Both the position numbers and the translations under genes were made by a program. From positions 310,001 to 374,000 of the forward strand of contig NZ_JAOYTH010000003.1 in NCBI RefSeq assembly GCF_025847205.1: a stretch of 64,000 bases of DNA. The letters are read 5' to 3'. This DNA comes from Pararhizobium sp. YC-54 (GTDB lineage: Bacteria; Pseudomonadota; Alphaproteobacteria; Rhizobiales; Rhizobiaceae). Each line of letters opens with the position of its first letter. The first letter of the stretch is position 1. The notes under the pieces were generated by a model. The model saw nothing but the letters and a program-made list of their open reading frames with translations. It was not told the DNA's origin and searched no databases. This document shows, one piece after another, positions 17,930 to 25,539 of the stretch.

Positions 17930-18892
17930 ATGGCCGCGTCAGCGCTTTCCACAACCTTGAGCGACAATGGCGCCGTGGTCGAACGCCACTGGCAGGAGCT
18001 TAATCTCCGCCGCCGCATCTACACCTTCCTTGGTCTCGCGCTGCTGGCGGTGGCCCTGTCCGGATCGCTCTGGTTCGCCAACGCGACCAATGCCGGCAAA
18101 TTTTTCGACCGCCTGCCCTATTTCTTCGATTTCGTCGGCGATCTGGTGCCGCGCGACGCCGCCGAGATCGGCCGGGCAATGTTCGACCTGCCCTCGCCCT
18201 ATGACGACGGCAGCCTGAAGTACAATTATCCCGAAGGCCGAATGTATCTGACGGACAGCATCTATGTTCCCGAATATTTCTACAAGATGCTGGAAACGCT
18301 CAACATCGCCATCTTCTCCACCATCTTCGGCATGTTCTTCGGCTTCATTCTCTGTTTCTTTGCCGCGCGCAACCTGATGCCCAATCCGTGGGTTCGCGGT
18401 TTAGTGCGGCGCATCATGGAAATTCTGCGGGCTTTTCCGGAAGTGGTGATCGCGGGCTTTTTCCTCGCAATCCTTTCCTTGGGGGCGATCCCGGCGATAA
18501 TCGCCGTTTCGATCCATACGGTCGGGGCGCTCGGAAAACTGTTCTTCGAGGTTGTCGAAAATGCCGACATGAAGCCGGATGAGGGTCTTCGGGCCGCCGG
18601 CGGCAACTGGTTCGAGCGGGTCTGGTTCGGCATCGTGCCGCAGGTTCTGCCGAACTTCATGAGCTATTTCCTTTTGCGTCTCGAAATCAACGTGCGTGCC
18701 TCGACCATCATCGGCGCGGTCGGTGGTGGCGGTATCGGCGAGCCGCTACGGCTGTCGATCAGCCAGGGTCATGAGGCCAAAACGCTGGCGATCATCATCC
18801 TGTTGTTCTCGACGATCATTGCCGTCGATCAGTTCTCCGCATGGCTGCGCCGCCGCCTCGTCGGCGATCAGGCCTTCCAGCTCGCGCAATAG
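17930..18892 (+). CDS. phnE: Phosphonate ABC transporter permease PhnE (first copy)
   Basis: Membrane subunit of the phosphonate importer, 320 aa. GGAG five bases upstream supports the ATG at 17930; longer in-frame versions overlap phnD and are rejected. One helix (about residues 35-55) is followed by a periplasmic segment of roughly 90 residues with YDDGSLKYNYPEGRMYLTDSIYVPEYF, then the transport core with FCFFAARN-like sequence, EGLRAAGGNWFERVWFGIVPQ as the ATPase-contact loop, and RASTIIGAVGGGGIGEPL. It partners with the second permease gene 9 bp downstream. Confidence 0.92.
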   Translation: MAASALSTTLSDNGAVVERHWQELNLRRRIYTFLGLALLAVALSGSLWFANATNAGKFFDRLPYFFDFVGDLVPRDAAEIGRAMFDLPSPYDDGSLKYNYPEGRMYLTDSIYVPEYFYKMLETLNIAIFSTIFGMFFGFILCFFAARNLMPNPWVRGLVRRIMEILRAFPEVVIAGFFLAILSLGAIPAIIAVSIHTVGALGKLFFEVVENADMKPDEGLRAAGGNWFERVWFGIVPQVLPNFMSYFLLRLEINVRASTIIGAVGGGGIGEPLRLSISQGHEAKTLAIIILLFSTIIAVDQFSAWLRRRLVGDQAFQLAQ

Positions 18893-18901
18893 GAGCGGAC
18901 C

Positions 18902-20410
18902 ATGACCGCAAACACGATGATGAACACTGCACAGATGGAAGCGATCGCTGCCCGCCACCCGCACCTGCTCAAGAGTTCGACCAGCAAGCGCATCCGATCC
19001 GTCCTGATCTTTGCTGGCATCGCCCTCTACATGATCTACAGCTGGTGGTTTTTCTCAATCGGCCAGGTTCTGGTCAACGCCAACTGGGGCATTGCCGGCA
19101 CCTATCTGGCCGACTGGGTGTCCTACGAGGTCCGCCCCGACATCAAGATCGCCAACGATGGCACGATGCAGGTTGTTTACCCGCGTTACTCGCCGCTCGG
19201 TCCCGATGCCAAGCCGGAATGGGTCAAGATCGAGACGAAGATGGTGGACCGTACCATCGATGTCCCGGCCGTGGCACAGCAGGCCGCTCCGAAAAAGAGC
19301 TCAAGCTTCAGCTTCATGGCGCCGAATTCTGCTGTCGGCAGCAGTGCCGGGGCGGGTGCCCGCACGGAAACCCGGACCGAGGAAGTTGTCAGCCGCGCGA
19401 CGGTCAATTTCAATGCCACGACCAGCATTGATGTCGCCAGCGGTACGGTCACCGCCACGCATGCCGGAGAATCCCTGCTGATCGATCTCGATCATTCCAC
19501 CGGCGTCACGCCGCAAGGCGCCTTGCCGGAATGGGCGACGCAGAAGCGCCCGGGCGAAAAGATCACGCTTGCCTTCGGCATGACCGGCTGGGCCGATGTC
19601 GACAAGGAAAAGATCAGCATCCATAACCGCTTTCCCGGCTGGGCCAATTTCATCTTCGACACCAACTCACCGTTCTTCAACAGGTCCTTCGGCGAAGTGG
19701 CGAGCCTGATTATCAGCGGCGAGCGTCTCGATCCCGGCCGCTCCAACCTGTCGCTCGCCTGGAACAACATCCTTTACAATTCCGAATGGCAGCATCTCGA
19801 CGTCTGGACCAAGCTGCTGCAGACCATCGTCATGGCCTTTGTCGGCACGCTGTTTGCCTCGATCATCGCCTTCCCGCTCTGCTTCCTTGCCGCGCGCAAC
19901 ATCACCCGCAACGGTCTGCTCAATCAGGTGACCAAGCGGTTCTTCGACTTCCTGCGGTCCGTCGACATGCTGATCTGGGCGCTGTTCTTCACCCGCGCCT
20001 TCGGGCCTGGCCCGCTTGCCGGCATGTCGGCGATCTTCTTCACCGATACCGGCACGCTCGGAAAGCTCTATTCCGAGGCGCTGGAAAACATCGACGACAA
20101 GCAACGCGAGGGCGTCAAATCGGTCGGCGCCGCGCCCCTTGCCGTGCAGCGTTTCGGCATCCTGCCGCAGGTGCTGCCGGTCTTTGCCAGCCAGGCGCTG
20201 TATTTCTGGGAATCCAATACACGATCAGCGACCATCATCGGCGCTGTCGGCGCTGGCGGCATCGGTCTGAAGCTCTGGGAAGCGATGCGGACGAATTCCG
20301 ATTGGGAAAACGTCTGCTATATGGTTATCCTCATCCTCATCGTCGTGTTCATCTTCGACAGCATTTCCAATCTGCTGCGCTCGCGTCTCATGGGCCAGAA
20401 AACACACTGA
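18902..20410 (+). CDS. phnE: Phosphonate ABC transporter permease PhnE (second copy, with large periplasmic insert)
   Basis: 502 aa, far longer than the usual 260-300 aa PhnE. After a cytoplasmic N-terminus and one helix (about residues 33-57), residues about 58-300 form a soluble, presumably periplasmic, domain. It includes a low-complexity SSSFSFMAPNSAVGSSAGAGA stretch and several beta-rich segments. The C-terminal 200 residues are a standard permease core: TIVMAFVGTLFASIIAFPLCFLAARN, REGVKSVGAAPLAVQRFGILPQVLP and RSATIIGAVGAGGIG. AGGAG precedes the ATG. It corresponds in place and type to PhoT of the Sinorhizobium phoCDET importer. Confidence 0.9.
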   Translation: MTANTMMNTAQMEAIAARHPHLLKSSTSKRIRSVLIFAGIALYMIYSWWFFSIGQVLVNANWGIAGTYLADWVSYEVRPDIKIANDGTMQVVYPRYSPLGPDAKPEWVKIETKMVDRTIDVPAVAQQAAPKKSSSFSFMAPNSAVGSSAGAGARTETRTEEVVSRATVNFNATTSIDVASGTVTATHAGESLLIDLDHSTGVTPQGALPEWATQKRPGEKITLAFGMTGWADVDKEKISIHNRFPGWANFIFDTNSPFFNRSFGEVASLIISGERLDPGRSNLSLAWNNILYNSEWQHLDVWTKLLQTIVMAFVGTLFASIIAFPLCFLAARNITRNGLLNQVTKRFFDFLRSVDMLIWALFFTRAFGPGPLAGMSAIFFTDTGTLGKLYSEALENIDDKQREGVKSVGAAPLAVQRFGILPQVLPVFASQALYFWESNTRSATIIGAVGAGGIGLKLWEAMRTNSDWENVCYMVILILIVVFIFDSISNLLRSRLMGQKTH

Positions 20411-20413
20411 ACA

Positions 20414-20435
20414 GGGTGGCGGATTGTCGCCACCC
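20414..20435 (+). terminator. Hairpin after the importer operon
   Basis: GGGTGGCG, six-base loop, CGCCACCC, beginning 3 bp after the second phnE stop codon. No T run, so it may be a processing or partial-termination structure ahead of the DUF1045 gene. Confidence 0.5.
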
Positions 20436-20526
20436 ATCACGATAATGTCATGAACAGCGCGTAGCGACGGGGTCAAATTGGCCTGTCCGGTCGCTGCTCC
20501 CGTGACATCTTAGCAGGGAATGACCA

Positions 20527-21234
20527 GTGCGCTACGCATTCTATATCTCGCCTGATGAAGACGATCCGCTGAGCGCCGCTGCGGCGCGCTGGCTGGGTGC
20601 GAACCCGTTCACCGGCGAAAGCCGGGACCTTGAGCCCGCGGGCGATTTCGGCGCTGCCGAGCTGACCGCCTTGACCGCCGATCCGCGCCGCTACGGTTTT
20701 CACGGGACGCTGAAGGCTCCCTTCTCGCTTGCGCCGGGCAAAACCGAGGCCCAGCTCCTGGATGATTTCGACGCGTTTTCTGAAGAATGTATACCGTTCG
20801 AGATTCCGGAAATGACACTTGGTCAGCTCGGGCCGTTCTTTGCGCTGGTACCGGCGGACGATTGTCCCGAACTACAGGACTTCGCCGACGAAACGGTGCG
20901 GCGGTTCTCCCCGTTCCGGGCAGCGCTGTCTGAGGCCGATATCGCCCGCCGCAAGCCTGAAACCCTCGGCGATGTGATGCGAAACAACCTGCTTAAATGG
21001 GGATACCCTTACGTTTTCGAGAGTTTCCGGTTCCATATGACGCTGACCGGCCCGGTGCCGGTGGATCGTCAGCCCGCGATGAAGGCCCTGCTGGAGCAGC
21101 GCTTTGCGCCCTTCATTGGCAAACCTCTTGGCGTCACCTCGCTTGCGCTGTTTACCGAACCAGCGCGCGGGACGCCTTTTACAGTTCACTCGCTTTTGCC
21201 GCTCGGCGGCACGTCCAAACGAAAGATGGCATGA
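20527..21234 (+). CDS. DUF1045 phosphonate-locus protein with 2H phosphoesterase motifs
   Basis: 235 aa, read from a GTG start (MRYAFYISPDEDDPL). Two HxT motifs are visible: His59-Gly-Thr61 in YGFHGTLKAPF and His170-Met-Thr172 in FRFHMTLTGP. That spacing is the signature of the 2H phosphoesterase superfamily, which opens cyclic phosphates or RNA 2',3'-cyclic ends. The family is found in C-P lyase loci and is annotated only as a putative phosphonate metabolism protein. No PhnP-type cyclic phosphodiesterase is present in this window, so this protein is the best candidate for hydrolysing 5-phosphoribosyl 1,2-cyclic phosphate released by PhnJ. It is followed one base later by phnM. Confidence 0.85.
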   Translation: MRYAFYISPDEDDPLSAAAARWLGANPFTGESRDLEPAGDFGAAELTALTADPRRYGFHGTLKAPFSLAPGKTEAQLLDDFDAFSEECIPFEIPEMTLGQLGPFFALVPADDCPELQDFADETVRRFSPFRAALSEADIARRKPETLGDVMRNNLLKWGYPYVFESFRFHMTLTGPVPVDRQPAMKALLEQRFAPFIGKPLGVTSLALFTEPARGTPFTVHSLLPLGGTSKRKMA

Positions 21235-21235
21235 C

Positions 21236-22375
21236 ATGACCGTTGAAACCGTTCTCTCCAACGCCCGTATCGTCCTTGAGGACCAGATTCTCAACGGCTC
21301 GGTGCTGATCCGCGACGGCAAGATTGCCGACATCTCGGAAGGCGTGAGCCATACCGGTGAGGATTTCGAAGGCGATTACCTGATCCCCGGCCTGGTCGAA
21401 TTGCACACCGATCATCTGGAAGCCCATTATTCGCCCCGCCCCGGCGTTCGCTGGCTGAAAATGGCGGCGATCCAGGCGCACGATGCGCAGGTCGTCACAT
21501 CGGGCATCACCACCGTCTTCGACTGCCTCAGGATGGGTTCCGACGAGGACGGCGGCTTCGAGCAGGGCGAGATGCGCGATATGGCGGACGCTCTGGCGCA
21601 GGCAGCAAAGGAAAATCGCCTGCGCGCCGATCATCGCATCCATCTGCGCTGCGAAGTCTCGACCGACAACGTGCTGGCGCATTTCGAGGAATTCGAGAAC
21701 GACCCGCAGGTCGGCCTCGTCTCGCTGATGGACCATGCACCGGGCCAGCGCCAGTTCCAGACGATGGACCAGTACACGCTCTACCACAAGAACAAGCGCG
21801 GCCTTTCGGACGAAGCCTTCGCCGCGTTCTGCGCCCGGCAACAGGCGCTTTCGGCCCGGTATGCCGGTCCGCATCGCATCGAAATCGCCAAGGCCTGCGC
21901 CGAGCGTGGCATCACCATTGCCAGCCATGACGACGCCACGTTGGCCCATGTCGAGGAATCGGTCGGCTTCGGCATTCGCCTTGCGGAATTCCCGACCAGC
22001 TTCGAGGCGGCTGAAGCCTCGCATGCGGCCGGTTTGAGCGTGCTCATGGGTGCGCCCAATATCGTGCGCGGCAAATCGCACTCCGGCAACATCGCCGCGC
22101 GCGACCTGGCCGAACGAGGCGTTCTGGATGTTCTTTCGTCGGATTATGTTCCGTTCAGCCTCATCCACGCGCCCTTCGTTCTCTCGGACGAGCTGGAAAG
22201 CGTCAGCCTGCCGAAGGCGCTCGCAATGGTCACCGCAACCCCTGCCCGCACGGTGGGACTGGATGATCGCGGCCGGATCGCCACGGGTCTGCGTGCCGAT
22301 ATCGTGCGTGTCCAGCGCCGCGAAGGCATTCCGGTGGTTCGCTCCGTCTGGCGCGAAGGAAAGCGGGTCGCCTGA
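21236..22375 (+). CDS. phnM: Alpha-D-ribose 1-methylphosphonate 5-triphosphate diphosphatase PhnM
   Basis: 379 aa amidohydrolase-superfamily enzyme that removes pyrophosphate from ribose-1-phosphonate 5-triphosphate before PhnJ acts. The metal-binding HTDHLE motif lies near residue 59. Further family sequence: TTVFDCLRMG, SLMDHAPGQRQFQ, ASHDDATLAHVEES, MGAPNIVRGKSHSGN and LSSDYVPFSL. The ATG at 21236 gives the MTVETVLSNARIVLEDQIL start usual for PhnM; it lies immediately after the DUF1045 stop. The TGATG overlap with phnN shows coupling. Confidence 0.95.
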   Translation: MTVETVLSNARIVLEDQILNGSVLIRDGKIADISEGVSHTGEDFEGDYLIPGLVELHTDHLEAHYSPRPGVRWLKMAAIQAHDAQVVTSGITTVFDCLRMGSDEDGGFEQGEMRDMADALAQAAKENRLRADHRIHLRCEVSTDNVLAHFEEFENDPQVGLVSLMDHAPGQRQFQTMDQYTLYHKNKRGLSDEAFAAFCARQQALSARYAGPHRIEIAKACAERGITIASHDDATLAHVEESVGFGIRLAEFPTSFEAAEASHAAGLSVLMGAPNIVRGKSHSGNIAARDLAERGVLDVLSSDYVPFSLIHAPFVLSDELESVSLPKALAMVTATPARTVGLDDRGRIATGLRADIVRVQRREGIPVVRSVWREGKRVA

Positions 22376-22950
22376 TGCACGGGCAAGGTCAAACGGGCGC
22401 GATCATCGTCGTGGTCGGCCCCAGCGGCGCCGGCAAGGACAGCGTCATCGGCTTCGTGGCGCGGCACTTTGCCGGGCGTGAGGATATCGATTTCGTCCGC
22501 CGCGTCATCACCCGCCCGTCCGATGCCGGCGGCGAGGACCACGAGAGCATTTCCGGCGAGGTCTTCGATAGCCGCCTGTCAGCCGGTGATTTCGCCGTTG
22601 CCTGGCAGGCGCACGGGCTGAAATACGCAATCCCCAGAGACGCGCTGGAAAAGGTGCGGGCCGGCAGGATCCTGATTGCCAATGGCAGCCGTGCGGTGCT
22701 CGGCCAGTTCCGGCAGGCCTTTCCAAGGGTCGCGATCGTCAACATCACGGCGTCGCCGCAGGTGCTGGCCAGCCGGCTGGTTGCGCGCGGTCGCGAGAGC
22801 GAGCAGGATATTCTCAACAGGCTCAAGCGGCAGGTGCCTGATATTTTCGACGAGCCCGATGTAACGACAATCGACAATAGTGGGCCACTTGAGATTGCGG
22901 GATCGAGATTTGCAGCGCTTGTCACTGAGTTGCAAAGTTTTGCCAACTGA
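22375..22950 (+). CDS. phnN: Ribose 1,5-bisphosphate phosphokinase PhnN
   Basis: 191 aa kinase that phosphorylates ribose 1,5-bisphosphate to PRPP, closing the C-P lyase pathway into nucleotide synthesis. P-loop GPSGAGKDS near residue 15, then FVRRVITRPSDAGGEDHESIS and the guanylate-kinase-like DFAVAWQAHGLKYAIP. Its start overlaps the phnM stop by one base. Last gene of the phosphonate block; the next gene is on the opposite strand and ends 3 bp beyond the phnN stop. Confidence 0.93.
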   Translation: MHGQGQTGAIIVVVGPSGAGKDSVIGFVARHFAGREDIDFVRRVITRPSDAGGEDHESISGEVFDSRLSAGDFAVAWQAHGLKYAIPRDALEKVRAGRILIANGSRAVLGQFRQAFPRVAIVNITASPQVLASRLVARGRESEQDILNRLKRQVPDIFDEPDVTTIDNSGPLEIAGSRFAALVTELQSFAN

Positions 22951-22952
22951 CC

Positions 22953-23942
22953 TCAAAGCGCGTTGTCGAGAAAATACCATTGGTCGAGATGGGCGCGGAC
23001 AACCGGTTCTATGACCGAGTTGAGGAGTAAAACGTCATCGATCAGGCGCTCGCCGGGTTTGTTCTCCGGCGGCAAGATGACCGGTTCGAGCGCGAAACCT
23101 TCAAACGACGTGCCGCTGCGCCGCACTGCATAACACGGGCAGATCGTTGCGCCGGTCAAACGGGCGAGCCGGGCGACAACAGCGAGGTTGCCTTCGAGGT
23201 GTGGCGGCCGGCCGAAGAAGGGGCCGCGGATTTTTCCGGCGAAGCCTTCGTCGCAGAAGACCGAGATCGCGCCGCCTTCTTTCAGGATGTTCAACGCCGG
23301 CCGTATGCCGTCCTTGCCGGGTGGCAGCAATCCGTATCCGAGCTTCAAGCGCACCCGTCTGGCGATCCATGCACGCGCCCTGCCGGCGGGCGGCGTATAG
23401 TTGGCGGATGGGGAAAGCCCGAGCTCCACCAGTTTGGGTGCGAATATCTCCCAGTTTCCGAGATGCATGCAGACAACGATCACCGGCCCCTTTGCATAGG
23501 CTTCGGTAAAGTGATGCAGATCATGCCAGGTTGCGCGGCGCGCAAGACGCCCGATGATCGAAAACTCCGTCATGATGCGGCCCTGGTTTTGCCAGCTCCG
23601 CTTGAGAACCTGGTCGCGCTCCTCTTCGGTCGCCTCCGGCATAAGCCGTTTCAGGTTCTTTTGCGTTTTCTTGACGGACGACGTGTGCCAGCGTGGGATG
23701 ACAAATGTCCCAAGCCGGGCGCCTGCCGCCGAGCAGATGCTGGCCGGAACGGCTTTCAATCCGAAGTGCACGGCCAGGTCGAGAAGGTTCTTGATATTGC
23801 CGGTCACGTGATAGCGAAAGGCCGCTTTGCGCCTGTCGCCATCTTTAAACAGGTCGCTCAGTGGTGGCGCGGCGGGAGCGCGGTAAACCCAGGCGGACCG
23901 TTTTGCAGGCCCGCTTTTGGCGTTGTTTGCCGGCTTGGCCAT
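22953..23942 (-). CDS. Lysophospholipid/lipid A acyltransferase family protein
   Basis: 329 aa member of the LpxL/HtrB-type acyltransferase family. The catalytic HX4E motif is HLGNWE at about residues 158-163, followed by the KLVELGLSPSANYTPPAGRARAWIARR and GGAISVFCDEGF blocks typical of the group. These inner-membrane enzymes transfer an acyl chain to a lipid acceptor such as Kdo2-lipid A or ornithine lipid. The gene follows the P450 gene by 6 bp on the same strand, so the two form an operon. The acceptor is not known; it is not the LpxXL locus, which lies elsewhere with acpXL in rhizobia. Confidence 0.85.
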   Translation of the reverse strand: MAKPANNAKSGPAKRSAWVYRAPAAPPLSDLFKDGDRRKAAFRYHVTGNIKNLLDLAVHFGLKAVPASICSAAGARLGTFVIPRWHTSSVKKTQKNLKRLMPEATEEERDQVLKRSWQNQGRIMTEFSIIGRLARRATWHDLHHFTEAYAKGPVIVVCMHLGNWEIFAPKLVELGLSPSANYTPPAGRARAWIARRVRLKLGYGLLPPGKDGIRPALNILKEGGAISVFCDEGFAGKIRGPFFGRPPHLEGNLAVVARLARLTGATICPCYAVRRSGTSFEGFALEPVILPPENKPGERLIDDVLLLNSVIEPVVRAHLDQWYFLDNAL

Positions 23943-23948
23943 GAGGCG

Positions 23949-25403
23949 TTAGACCTTTTCGCGCCGATGCAGCGTCACCGGCAGGCCGCCACGCGGCCGC
24001 AACGTCAGGCGGCATTGCGGCTCGACTTTGGCATTTTCGGCCACCCGCACCGTGAACCGCTGGGCAAGGATCGCCAGGCACAGGATCGCCTCCTGGAGAC
24101 CGAATTGCAGGCCGGGGCAGACGCGCGGGCCGCTGGCGAAGGGAATGTAGCTATAGGGTATGGCCTTGCCGCCATTCATGAAGCGTTCCGGCTTGAACAG
24201 ATGAGCGTGCTTGAAGAAGGCTTCGGTCCGGTGCAGCAGCCAGGGCACGATCAGGACCAGCGAAGCCGGCTTGACGTCGATATCGCCGATCCGGTCGGCC
24301 TCCTTCGCCTGGCGGGCAAGGATCGGCACCGGCGGGTAGAGCCTGAGCGTCTCCTCGATCACGGCGCGGCACCAGTCCAGTTGCGGAATGTCGTCGAGCG
24401 TCGGGACGCGGTTGCCGCAAACGCGGGCGATTTCCTCATGCAGGGATTTTTCGACCCATTGCGCCCGCGACAGCAGGTACCACGCCCAGGTCAATGTCGC
24501 CGCCGTCGTCTCGTGGCCGGCCATGAAAATCGTGGCCGCTTCGTTGCGCAGCGCCACCACGTCGAGCTTCAGTTCCGGATTGCGCTTCTGCCGCCGGACC
24601 AGCAGCTCCACCATCGAATTATCGTCGCCGCGCCCGGCCAGATGGTCCTCGACAACCTGGTCGATGATCCCGTGAATGCGGGAGACGGACCGACGCAGTT
24701 TGGGCGTCCGCAACACGGGCAGCCCCTCGTCGAAGCCGAGGAAATAGCCGATATTGACGGAATCGATCAGCGACTGATAGCTCTCGAACCCCTCGCTGAC
24801 CGCCTTGGCGCCGTCTTCGCCGAGGTCATTGCCAAACACGGCCCGGGAAATGATTTCCGCCGTCAGGCCGGCCATTTCGAACAGCGCGTTGACAGGCGCG
24901 CCGTCGGGAAGCGATTCCCAGCGGTGCACCAGTTCGCTTGCCGTGTTTTCCATGATCTTGCCGAAGGCCGGCACGCGGTTCTTGTGGACGATATCGTTGA
25001 CCAGCGGACGGCGCTGCTTCCAGGTCTCGCCATCCGAGATAAACAGCCCGTCGCCCAAAAGGAATTCCAGTGCACGCCGCATCTGCGGCGTCTTGCGCTC
25101 GAAATTCTCATGACGCTTGGCAACGACATAGCGGATCGCATCCGGCGAATTGACCACGACGACCTGGCGTCCGAAGACCTTCATCGCGGTTACGCGATCC
25201 GTATAGTCGCCTTTGCGCCAGACCGAGAGAAAGTCATGCCGGGCCTTGAGAATGAGATTGAGCGGCCGGCCGGGCTTGCCCCGGTAATAGTCGGCATGGG
25301 CGGGCTCGAACGAATTCTTCCGGAGCTTTTCAATGATATCCGTCGATTGCCGAAAACTGGAGAACATGCTCCGGATGCCCCTGTCTGTGTCCGGTGACGG
25401 CAC
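23949..25403 (-). CDS. Cytochrome P450
   Basis: Up to 484 aa heme monooxygenase. The I-helix oxygen-activation motif AGHETTA, K-helix ETLR (ExxR) and the heme-cysteine loop FASGPRVCPG are all present, so it should be catalytically competent. The overall sequence, including the VFGRQVVVVNSPDAIRYVV and RLYPPVPILAR regions, resembles fatty-acid-hydroxylase-like bacterial P450s more than class I camphor types. The frame opens at a GTG at 25403; an ATG at 25367 is an alternative start. No ferredoxin or reductase gene is adjacent. It is the first gene of an operon with the acyltransferase, which suggests a lipid substrate. Confidence 0.92.
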   Translation of the reverse strand: MPSPDTDRGIRSMFSSFRQSTDIIEKLRKNSFEPAHADYYRGKPGRPLNLILKARHDFLSVWRKGDYTDRVTAMKVFGRQVVVVNSPDAIRYVVAKRHENFERKTPQMRRALEFLLGDGLFISDGETWKQRRPLVNDIVHKNRVPAFGKIMENTASELVHRWESLPDGAPVNALFEMAGLTAEIISRAVFGNDLGEDGAKAVSEGFESYQSLIDSVNIGYFLGFDEGLPVLRTPKLRRSVSRIHGIIDQVVEDHLAGRGDDNSMVELLVRRQKRNPELKLDVVALRNEAATIFMAGHETTAATLTWAWYLLSRAQWVEKSLHEEIARVCGNRVPTLDDIPQLDWCRAVIEETLRLYPPVPILARQAKEADRIGDIDVKPASLVLIVPWLLHRTEAFFKHAHLFKPERFMNGGKAIPYSYIPFASGPRVCPGLQFGLQEAILCLAILAQRFTVRVAENAKVEPQCRLTLRPRGGLPVTLHRREKV

Positions 25404-25468
25404 TGTGAGTCCTGATGGTCGCGACTACCGGATAGCAGCAATTTTGGGTGGCGCAAAATTCTTTCGAC

Positions 25469-25499
25469 AAAGAAAACCCCGCCGTTGGAAACGGCAGGG
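25469..25499 (-). terminator. Rho-independent terminator after the aminotransferase gene
   Basis: Read on the minus strand: CCCTGCCGTT, three-base loop, AACGGCGGGG, then TTTTCTTT. It lies 40 bp beyond the aminotransferase stop. Confidence 0.75.
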
Positions 25500-25539
25500 C
25501 TGATCGTCCTTGGTGACTGTGACGGCGGACGAGACGGTT

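Noticed and set aside
23199..25397. 732-codon plus-strand frame across the acyltransferase and P450 genes
   Set aside because: Antisense to two genes with clear catalytic motifs; the translation has no recognisable feature.
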